Under the pieces are notes generated by a model, which saw only the letters and a program-made list of their open reading frames with translations, was not told the DNA's origin and made no database searches. From assembly GCF_011300215.1 (NCBI RefSeq), contig NZ_CP049866.1, positions 2,666,001-2,730,000 on the forward strand: a DNA stretch of 64,000 nucleotides. The letters are read 5' to 3'. The translations under genes were made by a program, and so were the position numbers. Below, piece by piece: positions 35,702 to 42,969 of this stretch; the first letter of the stretch is position 1, and the number at the start of each line of letters is the position of its first letter. Origin of the DNA: Nocardioides piscis. GTDB taxonomy: Bacteria > Actinomycetota > Actinomycetes > Propionibacteriales > Nocardioidaceae.

Positions 35702-36553
35702 ATGACTGAGGCGATCCCCGACGCGCTGCGCGTGCCCCCCGGCCCTGTCGACCTGGCGAGCATCGAGACAGACGCCGCTCCCGGCTTCGACGGCAAGAAG
35801 AAGAAGGGCAAGGGGGCACTCTTCGCCCTGGGCGACGAGCTGGCCGACCTGCAGGAACGGCTGTGGGCCGAGGGCACGACCGGTTCCGAGCGTCGCGTGC
35901 TCCTCGTCCTGCAGGGCATGGACACCTCGGGCAAGGGCGGGGTGCTGCGACACGCACTGGGTCTCGTCGACCCCCAGGGGGTGAGGATCACCAGCTTCAA
36001 GGCACCGACAGAGGAAGAGCTCGAGCACGACTTCCTCTGGCGGATCGAGAGGGGTCTGCCGAAGGCGGGTTTCATCGGTGTCTTCGACCGGTCCCACTAC
36101 GAGGACGTGCTCATCGCCAAGGTGCGCGGGTTCGCCGACGAGGAGGAGATCGAGCGGCGATACGGCGCGATCAACGACTTCGAGGCGCGCCTGGTGGGCG
36201 AGGGGACCACGATCATCAAGTGCATGCTTCATGTCAGCGCCGAGGAACAGCGTTCACGCCTGCTCCGGCGGCTCGACAAGCCCGACAAGCACTACAAGTT
36301 CAACCCCGGAGACCTCGACGAGCGGAAGAAGTGGGCGGACTACCAAGCGGCCTACGAGACGGCCATCGAGCGCACCAACAGCGAGGCCGCTCCCTGGCAC
36401 GTCGTCCCTGCGGACAAGAAGTGGTTCCGCAACCTTGCCGTCGCCCAGCTGCTGCTCCACACCCTGCGCGGTCTCGACCTGACGTGGCCGAAGGCCGACT
36501 TCGACGTCGAGGAGCAGAAGCGTCGGCTCGCCGACGAGAAGCCCCCGGCGTGA
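35702..36553 (+). CDS. ppk2: polyphosphate kinase 2 family protein
   Basis: 283 residues. PPK2 enzymes move phosphate between polyphosphate and nucleotides. Walker A is GMDTSGKGG (about residue 77), the lid/Walker B region is GVFDRSHYEDVL, and FNPGDLDERKKWADY is a further family block. A single-domain (class I or III) enzyme; direction and nucleotide preference are unclear. The N terminus has an unusual Lys run GKKKKGKG. GTGA overlap with the next gene makes it the head of a three-gene operon with a HipA-like kinase and DUF3037. Confidence 0.93.
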   Translation: MTEAIPDALRVPPGPVDLASIETDAAPGFDGKKKKGKGALFALGDELADLQERLWAEGTTGSERRVLLVLQGMDTSGKGGVLRHALGLVDPQGVRITSFKAPTEEELEHDFLWRIERGLPKAGFIGVFDRSHYEDVLIAKVRGFADEEEIERRYGAINDFEARLVGEGTTIIKCMLHVSAEEQRSRLLRRLDKPDKHYKFNPGDLDERKKWADYQAAYETAIERTNSEAAPWHVVPADKKWFRNLAVAQLLLHTLRGLDLTWPKADFDVEEQKRRLADEKPPA

Positions 36554-37326
36554 GCGCCCCGGGTCTGCCGACCGTCGGGGTCACGCGCTACGTCACGCCG
36601 CTTCGTGAGGGGGGCAGCCTGCCCGGGGTCGTGGAGGCGGACGACCTGGGGACGCATGTCTGCAAGTTCCGCGGGGCGGGACAGGGCCTCAAGGTCCTGG
36701 TCGCAGAGGTGATCGTCAGTGAGCTGGCCCGGCGCATCGGCCTGCGCACGCCTCGACTCGTCGCCCTCGACCTCGACCCGGAGATCGCCCGCTACGAGGC
36801 CGACGAAGAGGTCCAGGACCTCCTCAACGCCAGCCACGGCCTCAACCTGGGTGTCGACTTCCTGCCCGGCGCCTTCGGCTACGACCCCGAGTTCGTGGTG
36901 GGTGACGACGAAGCAGGCTCCGTGCTCTGGCTCGACGCCTTCACCGCCAACGTGGACAGGTCGTGGAAGAACCCCAACCTGCTCGTATGGCACGGCGAGC
37001 TGTGGGCGATCGACCACGGCGCCTCGCTCTACTTCCACCACGGCTGGAGCGGGGGAGCGACCGATCCGGCCCGCTTCGCGCGCCAGGCCTGGGACATCAC
37101 CGACCACGTGATGGAGGCCCGGGTCGCGGCCCTGCCGGCCGCCGACGAGCGGATCAGCGGGCTGCTCGACCGTGGCCAGCTTGCCGAGGTCCTCGCGCAG
37201 GTGCCCGACAACTGGCTGGAGCCAGTGCCGGGGACGGCCACGGCCGCCGAGCTCCGCGCCGTCTACGAGGAGTTCCTCGCCGCGCGCCTGGCGACCCGCG
37301 ACTGGTTGCCCGGGAAGTCGCGATGA
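36550..37326 (+). CDS. HipA-family kinase (HipA_2-like)
   Basis: 258 residues. Kinase-like features: a nucleotide-binding Lys in VCKFRGAGQGLKVL, a catalytic-loop pattern NVDRSWKNPNLL (Asp and Asn spaced as in HipA-like kinases), and an IDHGASLYFHH metal-binding segment in DFG position. HipA toxins phosphorylate glutamyl-tRNA synthetase, but this shorter branch has no known substrate and no HipB partner lies nearby. It is coupled by GTGA to ppk2 and by ATGA to DUF3037, a pairing seen in other bacteria. Kinase activity is inferred from motifs. Confidence 0.75.
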   Translation: MSAPGLPTVGVTRYVTPLREGGSLPGVVEADDLGTHVCKFRGAGQGLKVLVAEVIVSELARRIGLRTPRLVALDLDPEIARYEADEEVQDLLNASHGLNLGVDFLPGAFGYDPEFVVGDDEAGSVLWLDAFTANVDRSWKNPNLLVWHGELWAIDHGASLYFHHGWSGGATDPARFARQAWDITDHVMEARVAALPAADERISGLLDRGQLAEVLAQVPDNWLEPVPGTATAAELRAVYEEFLAARLATRDWLPGKSR

Positions 37327-37703
37327 CGCGCGCGTCCTACCAGTACGTCGTGCTGCGCTGCGTGCCCCGGCCGGAGCGCGAGGAGTTCGTCAACGTCGGC
37401 GTGGTGCTCCACTGTGAGTCCGCAGGGTTCCTCGACGTCGCCTGGCGGTGCACCGACGAGCGCCTCCGGGCCATGGACCCTGGCCTCGACCTCGAGGCTG
37501 TCCGCTCCGCGCTGGCCTTCGTCGAAGCTGTGTGCCGAGGCGAGGAGCGGGGCGGGTCGGCGGCCGGTCAGCCACCCGGGCGCCGCTTCGGCTTCCTCAA
37601 GGCACCGCGCAGCACCGTCATCCAGCCGGGCCCCGTGCACGGAGGGGTGACGGGTGATCCCGGCCGTGAGCTCGAGCGACTCCTGGAGCGACTGGTCGGG
37701 TGA
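37323..37703 (+). CDS. DUF3037 family protein
   Basis: 126 residues beginning SYQYVVLRCVPRPEREEFVN (the family's opening), with VGVVLHCE next; the rest is variable with a Gly/Arg-rich stretch. No catalytic motif is recognised. Its constant partner is the HipA-like kinase encoded immediately upstream, suggesting it is a substrate, regulator or antitoxin-like factor for that kinase (inference). It converges on the cbiX gene. Confidence 0.75.
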   Translation: MTRASYQYVVLRCVPRPEREEFVNVGVVLHCESAGFLDVAWRCTDERLRAMDPGLDLEAVRSALAFVEAVCRGEERGGSAAGQPPGRRFGFLKAPRSTVIQPGPVHGGVTGDPGRELERLLERLVG

Positions 37704-37722
37704 CGCGCGAGCAGGGCAGGGC

Positions 37723-38466
37723 TCAGACAGGCACGAGCTCCACGGCGCCGACGGCGTAGCGCGCCAGGATCACGCGGGCGACCTCCGGGTGGGCGCCAAG
37801 GGGCTCGGAGACGGCGACCGCGCCTGCCTCGTCGGCCAGCTCCGCCACCCGGTCGGGCAGGAAGCCCGGCGCCAGGAAGAAGGAAGCCACCGCGATGTGG
37901 CGCCGGCCCTCGGCCCGGAAGGCTCGAACCGCCTCGCCGGCCGCCGGTGGAGCCGCGGACGCGAAGGCTGCCGTCACCGGCAGCTTGTGACGCGTGCCCC
38001 AGGTGCGGGCCAGCCGAGCGACGGCCTGGTTGGCGAGCGGATCCGACGAGCCGGCCGCTGCCAGCACGAGCGCGTCGAGCTCGCGCACGCGGTTGTCCTT
38101 CAACGCCTCGCGCAGCCGGACGTCGAGCACCTCGAGGAAGGCCGTCTCCATACCCAGCACCCGGGTCGCACAGATCTTGAGGCCCTGGTGGCGCGCGGTG
38201 GCGGCGGCGATCGCCTCGGGGACGTCCACCTTGGCGTGGAAGGCCTCGGTCAGCAGCAGCGGAACGACGACGATCTCGTCGAAGCCGGCCTTCACCAGGC
38301 GATCGACGACCGTGTCGAACGAGGGCTTGGAAAGGTCGAGGAACGCCGTCTCGATCCGCAGGTCGGGGCGCATGGTCTTGACCTCGGAAACCAAGGCCTT
38401 GATCGTCGCGGCGGAGCGGGGGTCGCGGCTTCCGTGAGCCAGCGCAACCAGTGCAGGAGCGGCCAT
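37723..38466 (-). CDS. sirohydrochlorin chelatase (CbiX/SirB family)
   Basis: 247 residues. Inserts iron (or cobalt) into sirohydrochlorin, here most likely iron for the sirohaem of the sulfite reductase in the same operon. The opening ALVALAHGSRDPRS carries the metal-site His; a second half-domain with AVSEPLGAHPEV has the C-terminal His of a duplicated CbiX fold. The start at 38466 has GGGAGG about 8 nt upstream; the long upstream extension is low-complexity and rejected. nirA-cysH-ferrochelatase is the same order as in Mycobacterium tuberculosis. Confidence 0.88.
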   Translation of the reverse strand: MAAPALVALAHGSRDPRSAATIKALVSEVKTMRPDLRIETAFLDLSKPSFDTVVDRLVKAGFDEIVVVPLLLTEAFHAKVDVPEAIAAATARHQGLKICATRVLGMETAFLEVLDVRLREALKDNRVRELDALVLAAAGSSDPLANQAVARLARTWGTRHKLPVTAAFASAAPPAAGEAVRAFRAEGRRHIAVASFFLAPGFLPDRVAELADEAGAVAVSEPLGAHPEVARVILARYAVGAVELVPV

Positions 38467-38537
38467 CAGCGGGGCCTCCCTTCTCGGGGGGTGGTGAGCG
38501 GAGCGACGCCGTTGTCGCGGTGGCAGGACGTCTTCAT
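38466..38537 (-). CDS. possible 23-residue micro-ORF between cysH and cbiX
   Basis: A frame beginning MKTSCHRDNGVAPL whose ATG overlaps the cysH stop (TGATG) and whose own stop overlaps the cbiX ATG (again TGATG). Such double coupling can carry ribosomes from cysH to cbiX, though cbiX also has its own Shine-Dalgarno sequence. It contains one Cys codon and ends in basic residues. No known family; may only be a translational bridge. Confidence 0.3.
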   Translation of the reverse strand: MKTSCHRDNGVAPLTTPREGRPR

Positions 38538-39277
38538 CAGTGGATCCCGCACTCGGTCTTGTTCGTGCCGGCCCAGCGGCCGCTGCGCGGGTCGTCGCCC
38601 GGCGCGACCCGACGCGTGCACGGCCAGCAGCCGATGCTCGGGTAGTTGTCATAGACGAGCGGGTTGACCAGGACGCCGTTGTCCACGACATAGCGCTCGA
38701 CCTGCTCGTCGCTCCAACGAGCGATCGGCGAGACCTTGACCTTCTGCTTGCGCGCGTCCCAGCCCACCACCGGGGCGATCACCCGGTTGTGGGTCTCGGC
38801 ACGGCGCAGCCCGGTCGCCCACGCGTCGTAGCCGGCCAGTGACTCGGCCAGCGGCTGCACCTTGCGCAGCTTGCAGCACAGGTCCGGGTCGGTCTTGTAG
38901 AGGTCCTTGCCGTGTGCCGCGTCCTGCTCAGCCACGCTCTGCACCGGCGAGATGGTGATCAGGTTGACCGGCAAGGTCGCCTCCACCGCGTCGCGGGTGC
39001 CGATGGTCTCGGCGAAGTGGTAGCCCGTGTCGAGGAACACGACGTCGACCCCGGGAGCCACCTTGGCCGCGAGGTGGGCGAGCACGGCGTCCCCCATGGA
39101 CGAGGTGACGCAGAAACGTTCCCCGAAGGTGGCCACGGCCCATTCGATGATGTTCTCGGCAGGGGCGAGCTCCAGCTCGGCTCCGACGTGGGAGACGAGC
39201 TCGCGCAGCTCCTCGGGGCTACGGCCGGCCGTGTGGGTGCCCTTGAAGGCGCGGGCCGCCTGGGTGGAGAGACTCAT
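38537..39277 (-). CDS. cysH: adenylyl-sulfate / phosphoadenylyl-sulfate reductase
   Basis: 246 residues. Reduces activated sulfate to sulfite. The 4Fe-4S cysteines of the APS-reductase branch are present: CC in DLCCKLRKV and GCWPCTRRV; the catalytic Cys is in KTECGIH at the C terminus. The PP-loop-like SSMGDAVLAHLAA lies around residue 60. The presence of all four cluster cysteines points to APS rather than PAPS as the substrate. Overlap of ATGA with the upstream small gene and TGATG with the micro-ORF shows coupling. Confidence 0.93.
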   Translation of the reverse strand: MSLSTQAARAFKGTHTAGRSPEELRELVSHVGAELELAPAENIIEWAVATFGERFCVTSSMGDAVLAHLAAKVAPGVDVVFLDTGYHFAETIGTRDAVEATLPVNLITISPVQSVAEQDAAHGKDLYKTDPDLCCKLRKVQPLAESLAGYDAWATGLRRAETHNRVIAPVVGWDARKQKVKVSPIARWSDEQVERYVVDNGVLVNPLVYDNYPSIGCWPCTRRVAPGDDPRSGRWAGTNKTECGIH

Positions 39278-39441
39278 CGTTCACCTCCCGGGTCGGTGGC
39301 GGGTCGGGCAGGGCGGACCATGCCGAGGTATTTCACGTCGAACGCGCGCAGGCACGAGCGGCATTCCCACCCCAGCTCCCGAGGCCAGAGGTCGGTCTCG
39401 GCGCAGTAGGGGCAGTGGTTGGCCGTCGCGCGCTCGGACAT
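39274..39441 (-). CDS. small CxxC/CxxC protein between nirA and cysH
   Basis: 55 residues with two cysteine pairs, HCPYCAETDLW and WECRSCLRAFDV, able to bind zinc or an iron-sulfur cluster. It is joined to nirA by TGATG and to cysH by ATGA, so it is made in step with both enzymes. A short CysX ferredoxin-like protein occupies the same place in Corynebacterium, but the spacing here looks more like a zinc ribbon, so redox function is not shown. Confidence 0.7.
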   Translation of the reverse strand: MSERATANHCPYCAETDLWPRELGWECRSCLRAFDVKYLGMVRPARPATDPGGER

Positions 39442-41159
39442 CAGACCGCCTCGACGACCTTCTCGCCGCGCAGGTGCACCTCGTCGGCGCGGACGGTCCA
39501 GGTTGCGAAGTCCTCGCCGTCGGTGCGGTCGGCGAGGTAGGCGGTGACGACGTTGGTGACGTAGTCGTCGAGCCCGGCGCTCGTGACCTTGTGGGCGCGC
39601 AGCTTGCGACCGAAACCGGCCCGCAGGCCGAGTGCACCGCCGAGGTGCACCTGGAAGCCCTCGACCTGGTTGCCCGACCCGTCCAGGACCAGCATGCCCT
39701 TGAGGCCGATGTCCGCGACCTGGGTGCGCGCACACGCGTTGGGACAACCGTTGACGTTGATCGAGATGGCCGTGTCCAGGTCAGGGAAGCGCTTCTCCAG
39801 CTCCCCGACCAGTCGGCGGGCACGCTCCTTGGTGTCGACGATCGCGAGCTTGCAGAACTCGATCCCGGTGCACGCCATCGCCGTACGCCGCCAGTTGCTG
39901 GGCCGCGCCGTCAGGCCGATCTTCTCCAGGTCGTCGGCGAACGCCTCGGTGTCGGCTCCGTCCACGCCGATCACCACGAGCTTCTGGTAGGCCGTGAGCC
40001 GGGCGCCCACGGCGCCGTAGCGCTCGACGAGGTCACCGAGGGCCGTCAGCGTGGTGCCGTCGATGCGTCCCACGACCGGCGTCGCACCGATGAAGAACTT
40101 GCCGTCCTTCTGCTCGTGGACTCCGACGTGGTCGCCCTGCGCGAGCGGGGTGGCGGGGGAGGGGCAGTCGACCAGCGGGTGGCCGAGGTATTCCTTCTCC
40201 AGCACTTCGCGGAACTTCTCCTTGCCCCAGTCGGCGACCAGGAACTTCAGCCGGGCCTTGGAGCGCAGACGGCGGTAGCCGTAGTCGCGGAAGATGCCGG
40301 CGACGCCGGCCCAGGCCTCGGCGACCTGGTCGAGGGGGATCCAGACGCCGAGCTTCTGCGCGAGCATCGGGTTGGTGGAGAGCCCACCGCCGACCCACAG
40401 GTCGAAGCCGGGGCCGTGCTCGGGGTGGATCGTGCCGACGAACGAGACGTCGTTGACCTCGGGGGCCACGTCGTGGCTCGGGTGACCGGTGAGGGCGGTC
40501 TTGAACTTCCTCGGCAGGTTGGAGAACTCGGGGTTGTTGAGCGCCAGGCGCTTGATCTCCTCGAGCGCCGGCGAGCCGTCGATGATCTCGTCCTTGGCGA
40601 TGCCCGCGACCGGCGAGCCGAGGAAGGGCCGCGGGCTGTCGCCGCAGGCTTCGACCGTGGTGAGGCCGGCGCCCTCGAGACGCTCCCAGATCGCCGGCAC
40701 GTCGACCACGTCGATCCAGTGGTACTGGATGTTGTTGCGGTCGGTGATGTCGGCGGTGTTGCGGGCGAACTCGGTGGAGCACTCGCCCAGCGCGCGCAGG
40801 GCCGCGGCGTCGAGCACCTGGCCGTCGGTTCGCACCCGCATCATGAAGAAGCGGTCGTCGAGCTCCTCCTCCTCGAGCTGGGCGGTCTTGCCACCGTCGA
40901 AGCCGGGTGCCCGCTGGGTGTAGAGCCCCATCCAGCGGAAGCGACCGCGCAGGTCGGCCGGGTCGATCGAGTCGAAGCCGCGCTTGGAGTAGGTGTAGAG
41001 GATCCGGTCGCGAACGTTGAGCGGGTCGTCGTCCTTCTTGGACTGCTCGTTCTTGTTCAGCGGCTCGGTGTAGCCGAGCGCCCATTGCCCCTCAGCGCGC
41101 TTCGGGCGCGGGATCTCGGTGTGCTGGGCGGGCTCTGGCTTGAAGCGCAGGTCAGGCAT
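39441..41159 (-). CDS. nirA: ferredoxin-type sulfite reductase (nitrite/sulfite reductase family)
   Basis: 572 residues. Six-electron reduction of sulfite to sulfide with sirohaem and a 4Fe-4S cluster. Cluster cysteines are CTGIEFC and NGCPNAC about 40 residues later (around residues 420-470); two ferrodoxin-like half repeats are evident. The Tyr-Cys crosslink region seen in mycobacterial NirA cannot be judged. First structural gene of the sulfate-reduction operon (nirA, small Cys protein, cysH, cbiX). A Cys-codon leader peptide lies 81 nt upstream. The SD-like AGGA is about 12 nt from the ATG, farther than usual. Confidence 0.92.
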   Translation of the reverse strand: MPDLRFKPEPAQHTEIPRPKRAEGQWALGYTEPLNKNEQSKKDDDPLNVRDRILYTYSKRGFDSIDPADLRGRFRWMGLYTQRAPGFDGGKTAQLEEEELDDRFFMMRVRTDGQVLDAAALRALGECSTEFARNTADITDRNNIQYHWIDVVDVPAIWERLEGAGLTTVEACGDSPRPFLGSPVAGIAKDEIIDGSPALEEIKRLALNNPEFSNLPRKFKTALTGHPSHDVAPEVNDVSFVGTIHPEHGPGFDLWVGGGLSTNPMLAQKLGVWIPLDQVAEAWAGVAGIFRDYGYRRLRSKARLKFLVADWGKEKFREVLEKEYLGHPLVDCPSPATPLAQGDHVGVHEQKDGKFFIGATPVVGRIDGTTLTALGDLVERYGAVGARLTAYQKLVVIGVDGADTEAFADDLEKIGLTARPSNWRRTAMACTGIEFCKLAIVDTKERARRLVGELEKRFPDLDTAISINVNGCPNACARTQVADIGLKGMLVLDGSGNQVEGFQVHLGGALGLRAGFGRKLRAHKVTSAGLDDYVTNVVTAYLADRTDGEDFATWTVRADEVHLRGEKVVEAV

Positions 41160-41240
41160 GGCGAGGGTGGTTCCTGTTCGCTGAGGGCCGCGCGCAACGC
41201 TGGGCGCGGAGAGTGCGGAAGAGCTGGGACTGGCGGCGAA

Positions 41241-41330
41241 TCAGCGATGCCAACACAACATGCTGCGCATACGACCGAAGTCCACGTGGCGTCGAACCAC
41301 GAGGAACTTGGAGGTGGCAGCAAGTGTCAT
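41241..41330 (-). CDS. cysteine-type attenuator leader peptide of the nirA operon
   Basis: 29 codons: starts MTLAATSKFLVV, then RRHVDFGR and MRSMLCWHR before the stop. The RRHVDxxR core with a Cys codon near the end is the hallmark of actinobacterial leader peptides found before sulfur and cysteine genes. When cysteinyl-tRNA is scarce, the ribosome should pause at the Cys codon and change folding of the following 81 nt, which contain GC-rich arms (CCGCGC and GCGCGG). The ATG lies 7 nt after GAGACT, so the leader itself appears to be read from a leaderless start. Confidence 0.75.
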   Translation of the reverse strand: MTLAATSKFLVVRRHVDFGRMRSMLCWHR

Positions 41331-41337
41331 GTCAAGG

Positions 41338-41343
41338 AGTCTC
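41338..41343 (-). promoter_or_regulatory. -10 element of the nirA leader
   Basis: Minus-strand GAGACT, 7 nt before the leader ATG at 41330, with TTGTCG 18 nt further upstream as a possible -35. Confidence 0.4.
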
Positions 41344-41374
41344 AACGCTCGGACACCCTTCCGACAAGGCGAAA

Positions 41375-41387
41375 TCTCATGATGAGA
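41375..41387. repeat. inverted repeat upstream of the nirA promoter
   Basis: TCTCAT-G-ATGAGA, a perfect 6+1+6 dyad centred about 50 bases upstream of the presumed nirA transcription start, where activators commonly bind. Confidence 0.4.
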
Positions 41388-41493
41388 GACGATGCTCCGA
41401 ATAGTGAGACAGCCCTGCGTGGTTCAGCGGGTTCGTGGGCCCGGATGCGGTGCAGGTCACACTGCCGTTGCGGGCGCCTCGCCCCCGGGGCCC

Positions 41494-41499
41494 TAGGCT
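41494..41499 (+). promoter_or_regulatory. -10 element of glyA, leaderless type
   Basis: TAGGCT, 7 nt before ATG 41507; no Shine-Dalgarno sequence. Confidence 0.5.
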
Positions 41500-41506
41500 T
41501 TGGGCC

Positions 41507-42955
41507 ATGACGGATGCCAGCCTGTCCCAGCTCACCAGCGGCGCCTACGAGCAGGCGTTGCAAGTCATCGAGTCGGTCGAGCCGCGGATCGCGGCCGCCA
41601 CGCGCCAGGAGCTCGCCGACCAGCGAGGCTCGCTCAAGCTGATCGCATCGGAGAACTACGCCTCGCCGGCAGTGCTGCTGACGATGGGGACCTGGTTCAG
41701 CGACAAGTACGCAGAAGGCACCGTCGGACACCGCTTCTATGCCGCCTGCCAGAACGTCGACACGGTCGAGTCGTTGGCCGCCGAGCACGCACGCGAGCTC
41801 TTCGGGGCGCCCTACGCCTATGTGCAGCCCCACTCCGGTATCGACGCCAACCTCGTCGCGTTCTGGTCGATCCTTGCCAACCGGGTGGAGACCCCGACCC
41901 TGAAGCGCCTCGGCGCCAAGAACGTGAACGAGCTGACCGAGGCTGACTGGGAGTCGTTGCGCCACGAGTTCGGCAACCAGCGACTGCTGGGGATGTCGCT
42001 CGACGCCGGTGGCCACCTCACCCACGGCTTCCGACCCAACATCAGCGGCAAGATGTTCCACCAGCAGCAGTACGGCACCGACCCGGAGACCGGGTTGCTC
42101 GACTACGACGTCGTCGCCGCCAAGGCGCGCGAGTTCAAGCCCCTGGTCCTGGTGGCCGGCTACTCGGCATACCCCCGCAGGGTGAACTTCGCGAAGATGC
42201 GGGAGATCGCAGACGAGGTGGGCGCCGTGCTGATGGTCGACATGGCGCACTTCGCCGGGCTGGTCGCCGGCAAGATCTTCACCGGTGACGAGGACCCCGT
42301 CCCGCACGCCCACATCACCACCACGACGACGCACAAGTCGCTCCGCGGTCCTCGCGGCGGCATGGTGCTGGCCCAGGAGGAGTTCGCGGCCGACGTCGAC
42401 CGGGGCTGCCCGATGGTGCTCGGCGGACCCCTCTCGCACGTGATGGCGGCCAAGGCAGTGGCCTTCGCCGAGGCCCGGCAGCCGTCGTTCGCCACCTATG
42501 CGCAGTCGATCGCCGACAACGCGAAGTCGCTCGCCGAAGGCTTCCTGACGCGGGACGCGCGGCTCGTCACAGGCGGCACGGACAACCACATCGTCCTGCT
42601 CGACGTGTCCGGCTACGGACTGACCGGCCGGCAGGCCGAGTCGGCTCTGCTCGACGCCGGCGTGGTGACCAACCGCAACTCGATCCCCGGCGACCCGAAT
42701 GGCGCGTGGTACACCTCCGGTATCCGCCTGGGCACCCCCGCGCTCACCACCCGCGGCTTCGGCCACGACGAGTTCGACCGGGTGGCCGAGCTGATCATCG
42801 AGGTGTTGACCAACACGCAGCCGGGGACGACCAAGGCGGGCGAGCCCAGCAAGGCCTCCTACGTCCTGGCCGACGGCGTGGCGCAGCGCGTCCAGGAAGG
42901 CGCTGACGAGCTGCTGGAGAAGAACCCGCTCTATCCCGGTCTGGTGCTGGGCTGA
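41507..42955 (+). CDS. glyA: serine (glycine) hydroxymethyltransferase
   Basis: 482 residues. PLP enzyme interconverting serine and glycine with tetrahydrofolate, the main one-carbon source. The PLP lysine lies in [14 protein letters not shown] (around residue 270); LIASENYAS and [10 protein letters not shown] are further family blocks. It is about 60 residues longer than the common 420-residue form because of insertions around [18 protein letters not shown], a variant known in actinobacteria. Start at 41507 is set by the -10 box; the longer frame to 41435 lacks family residues. Converges on the histidine kinase. Confidence 0.95.
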   Translation: MTDASLSQLTSGAYEQALQVIESVEPRIAAATRQELADQRGSLKLIASENYASPAVLLTMGTWFSDKYAEGTVGHRFYAACQNVDTVESLAAEHARELFGAPYAYVQPHSGIDANLVAFWSILANRVETPTLKRLGAKNVNELTEADWESLRHEFGNQRLLGMSLDAGGHLTHGFRPNISGKMFHQQQYGTDPETGLLDYDVVAAKAREFKPLVLVAGYSAYPRRVNFAKMREIADEVGAVLMVDMAHFAGLVAGKIFTGDEDPVPHAHITTTTTHKSLRGPRGGMVLAQEEFAADVDRGCPMVLGGPLSHVMAAKAVAFAEARQPSFATYAQSIADNAKSLAEGFLTRDARLVTGGTDNHIVLLDVSGYGLTGRQAESALLDAGVVTNRNSIPGDPNGAWYTSGIRLGTPALTTRGFGHDEFDRVAELIIEVLTNTQPGTTKAGEPSKASYVLADGVAQRVQEGADELLEKNPLYPGLVLG

Positions 42956-42956
42956 A

Positions 42957-42969
42957 GCCTGGTTCAGGC
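42957..42969. terminator. short hairpin between glyA and histidine kinase
   Basis: GCCTG-GTT-CAGGC across the gap between the two convergent stop codons. A small stem; it may help end one or both transcripts. Confidence 0.3.

Larger units (their letters stand above)
41160..41506. promoter_or_regulatory. intergenic control region of nirA and glyA
   Basis: 347 bases without a structural gene. It holds the nirA leader peptide gene (41241-41330, minus), its -10 (41338-41343), an inverted repeat (41375-41387) and the glyA -10 (41494-41499). Between 41388 and 41493 nothing else is recognised. Confidence 0.6.

Noticed and set aside
34955..36553. Single 532-residue protein of acetyltransferase start plus PPK2
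   Set aside because: The middle is nonsense after the C5 frameshift; ppk2 has its own ATG and -10-like box at 35690-35702.
41057..41323. Minus-strand frame with a Cys-rich CAACC stretch before nirA
   Set aside because: It runs out of frame into nirA; the adjacent frame with the RRHVD core and a stop before nirA is the better leader peptide.
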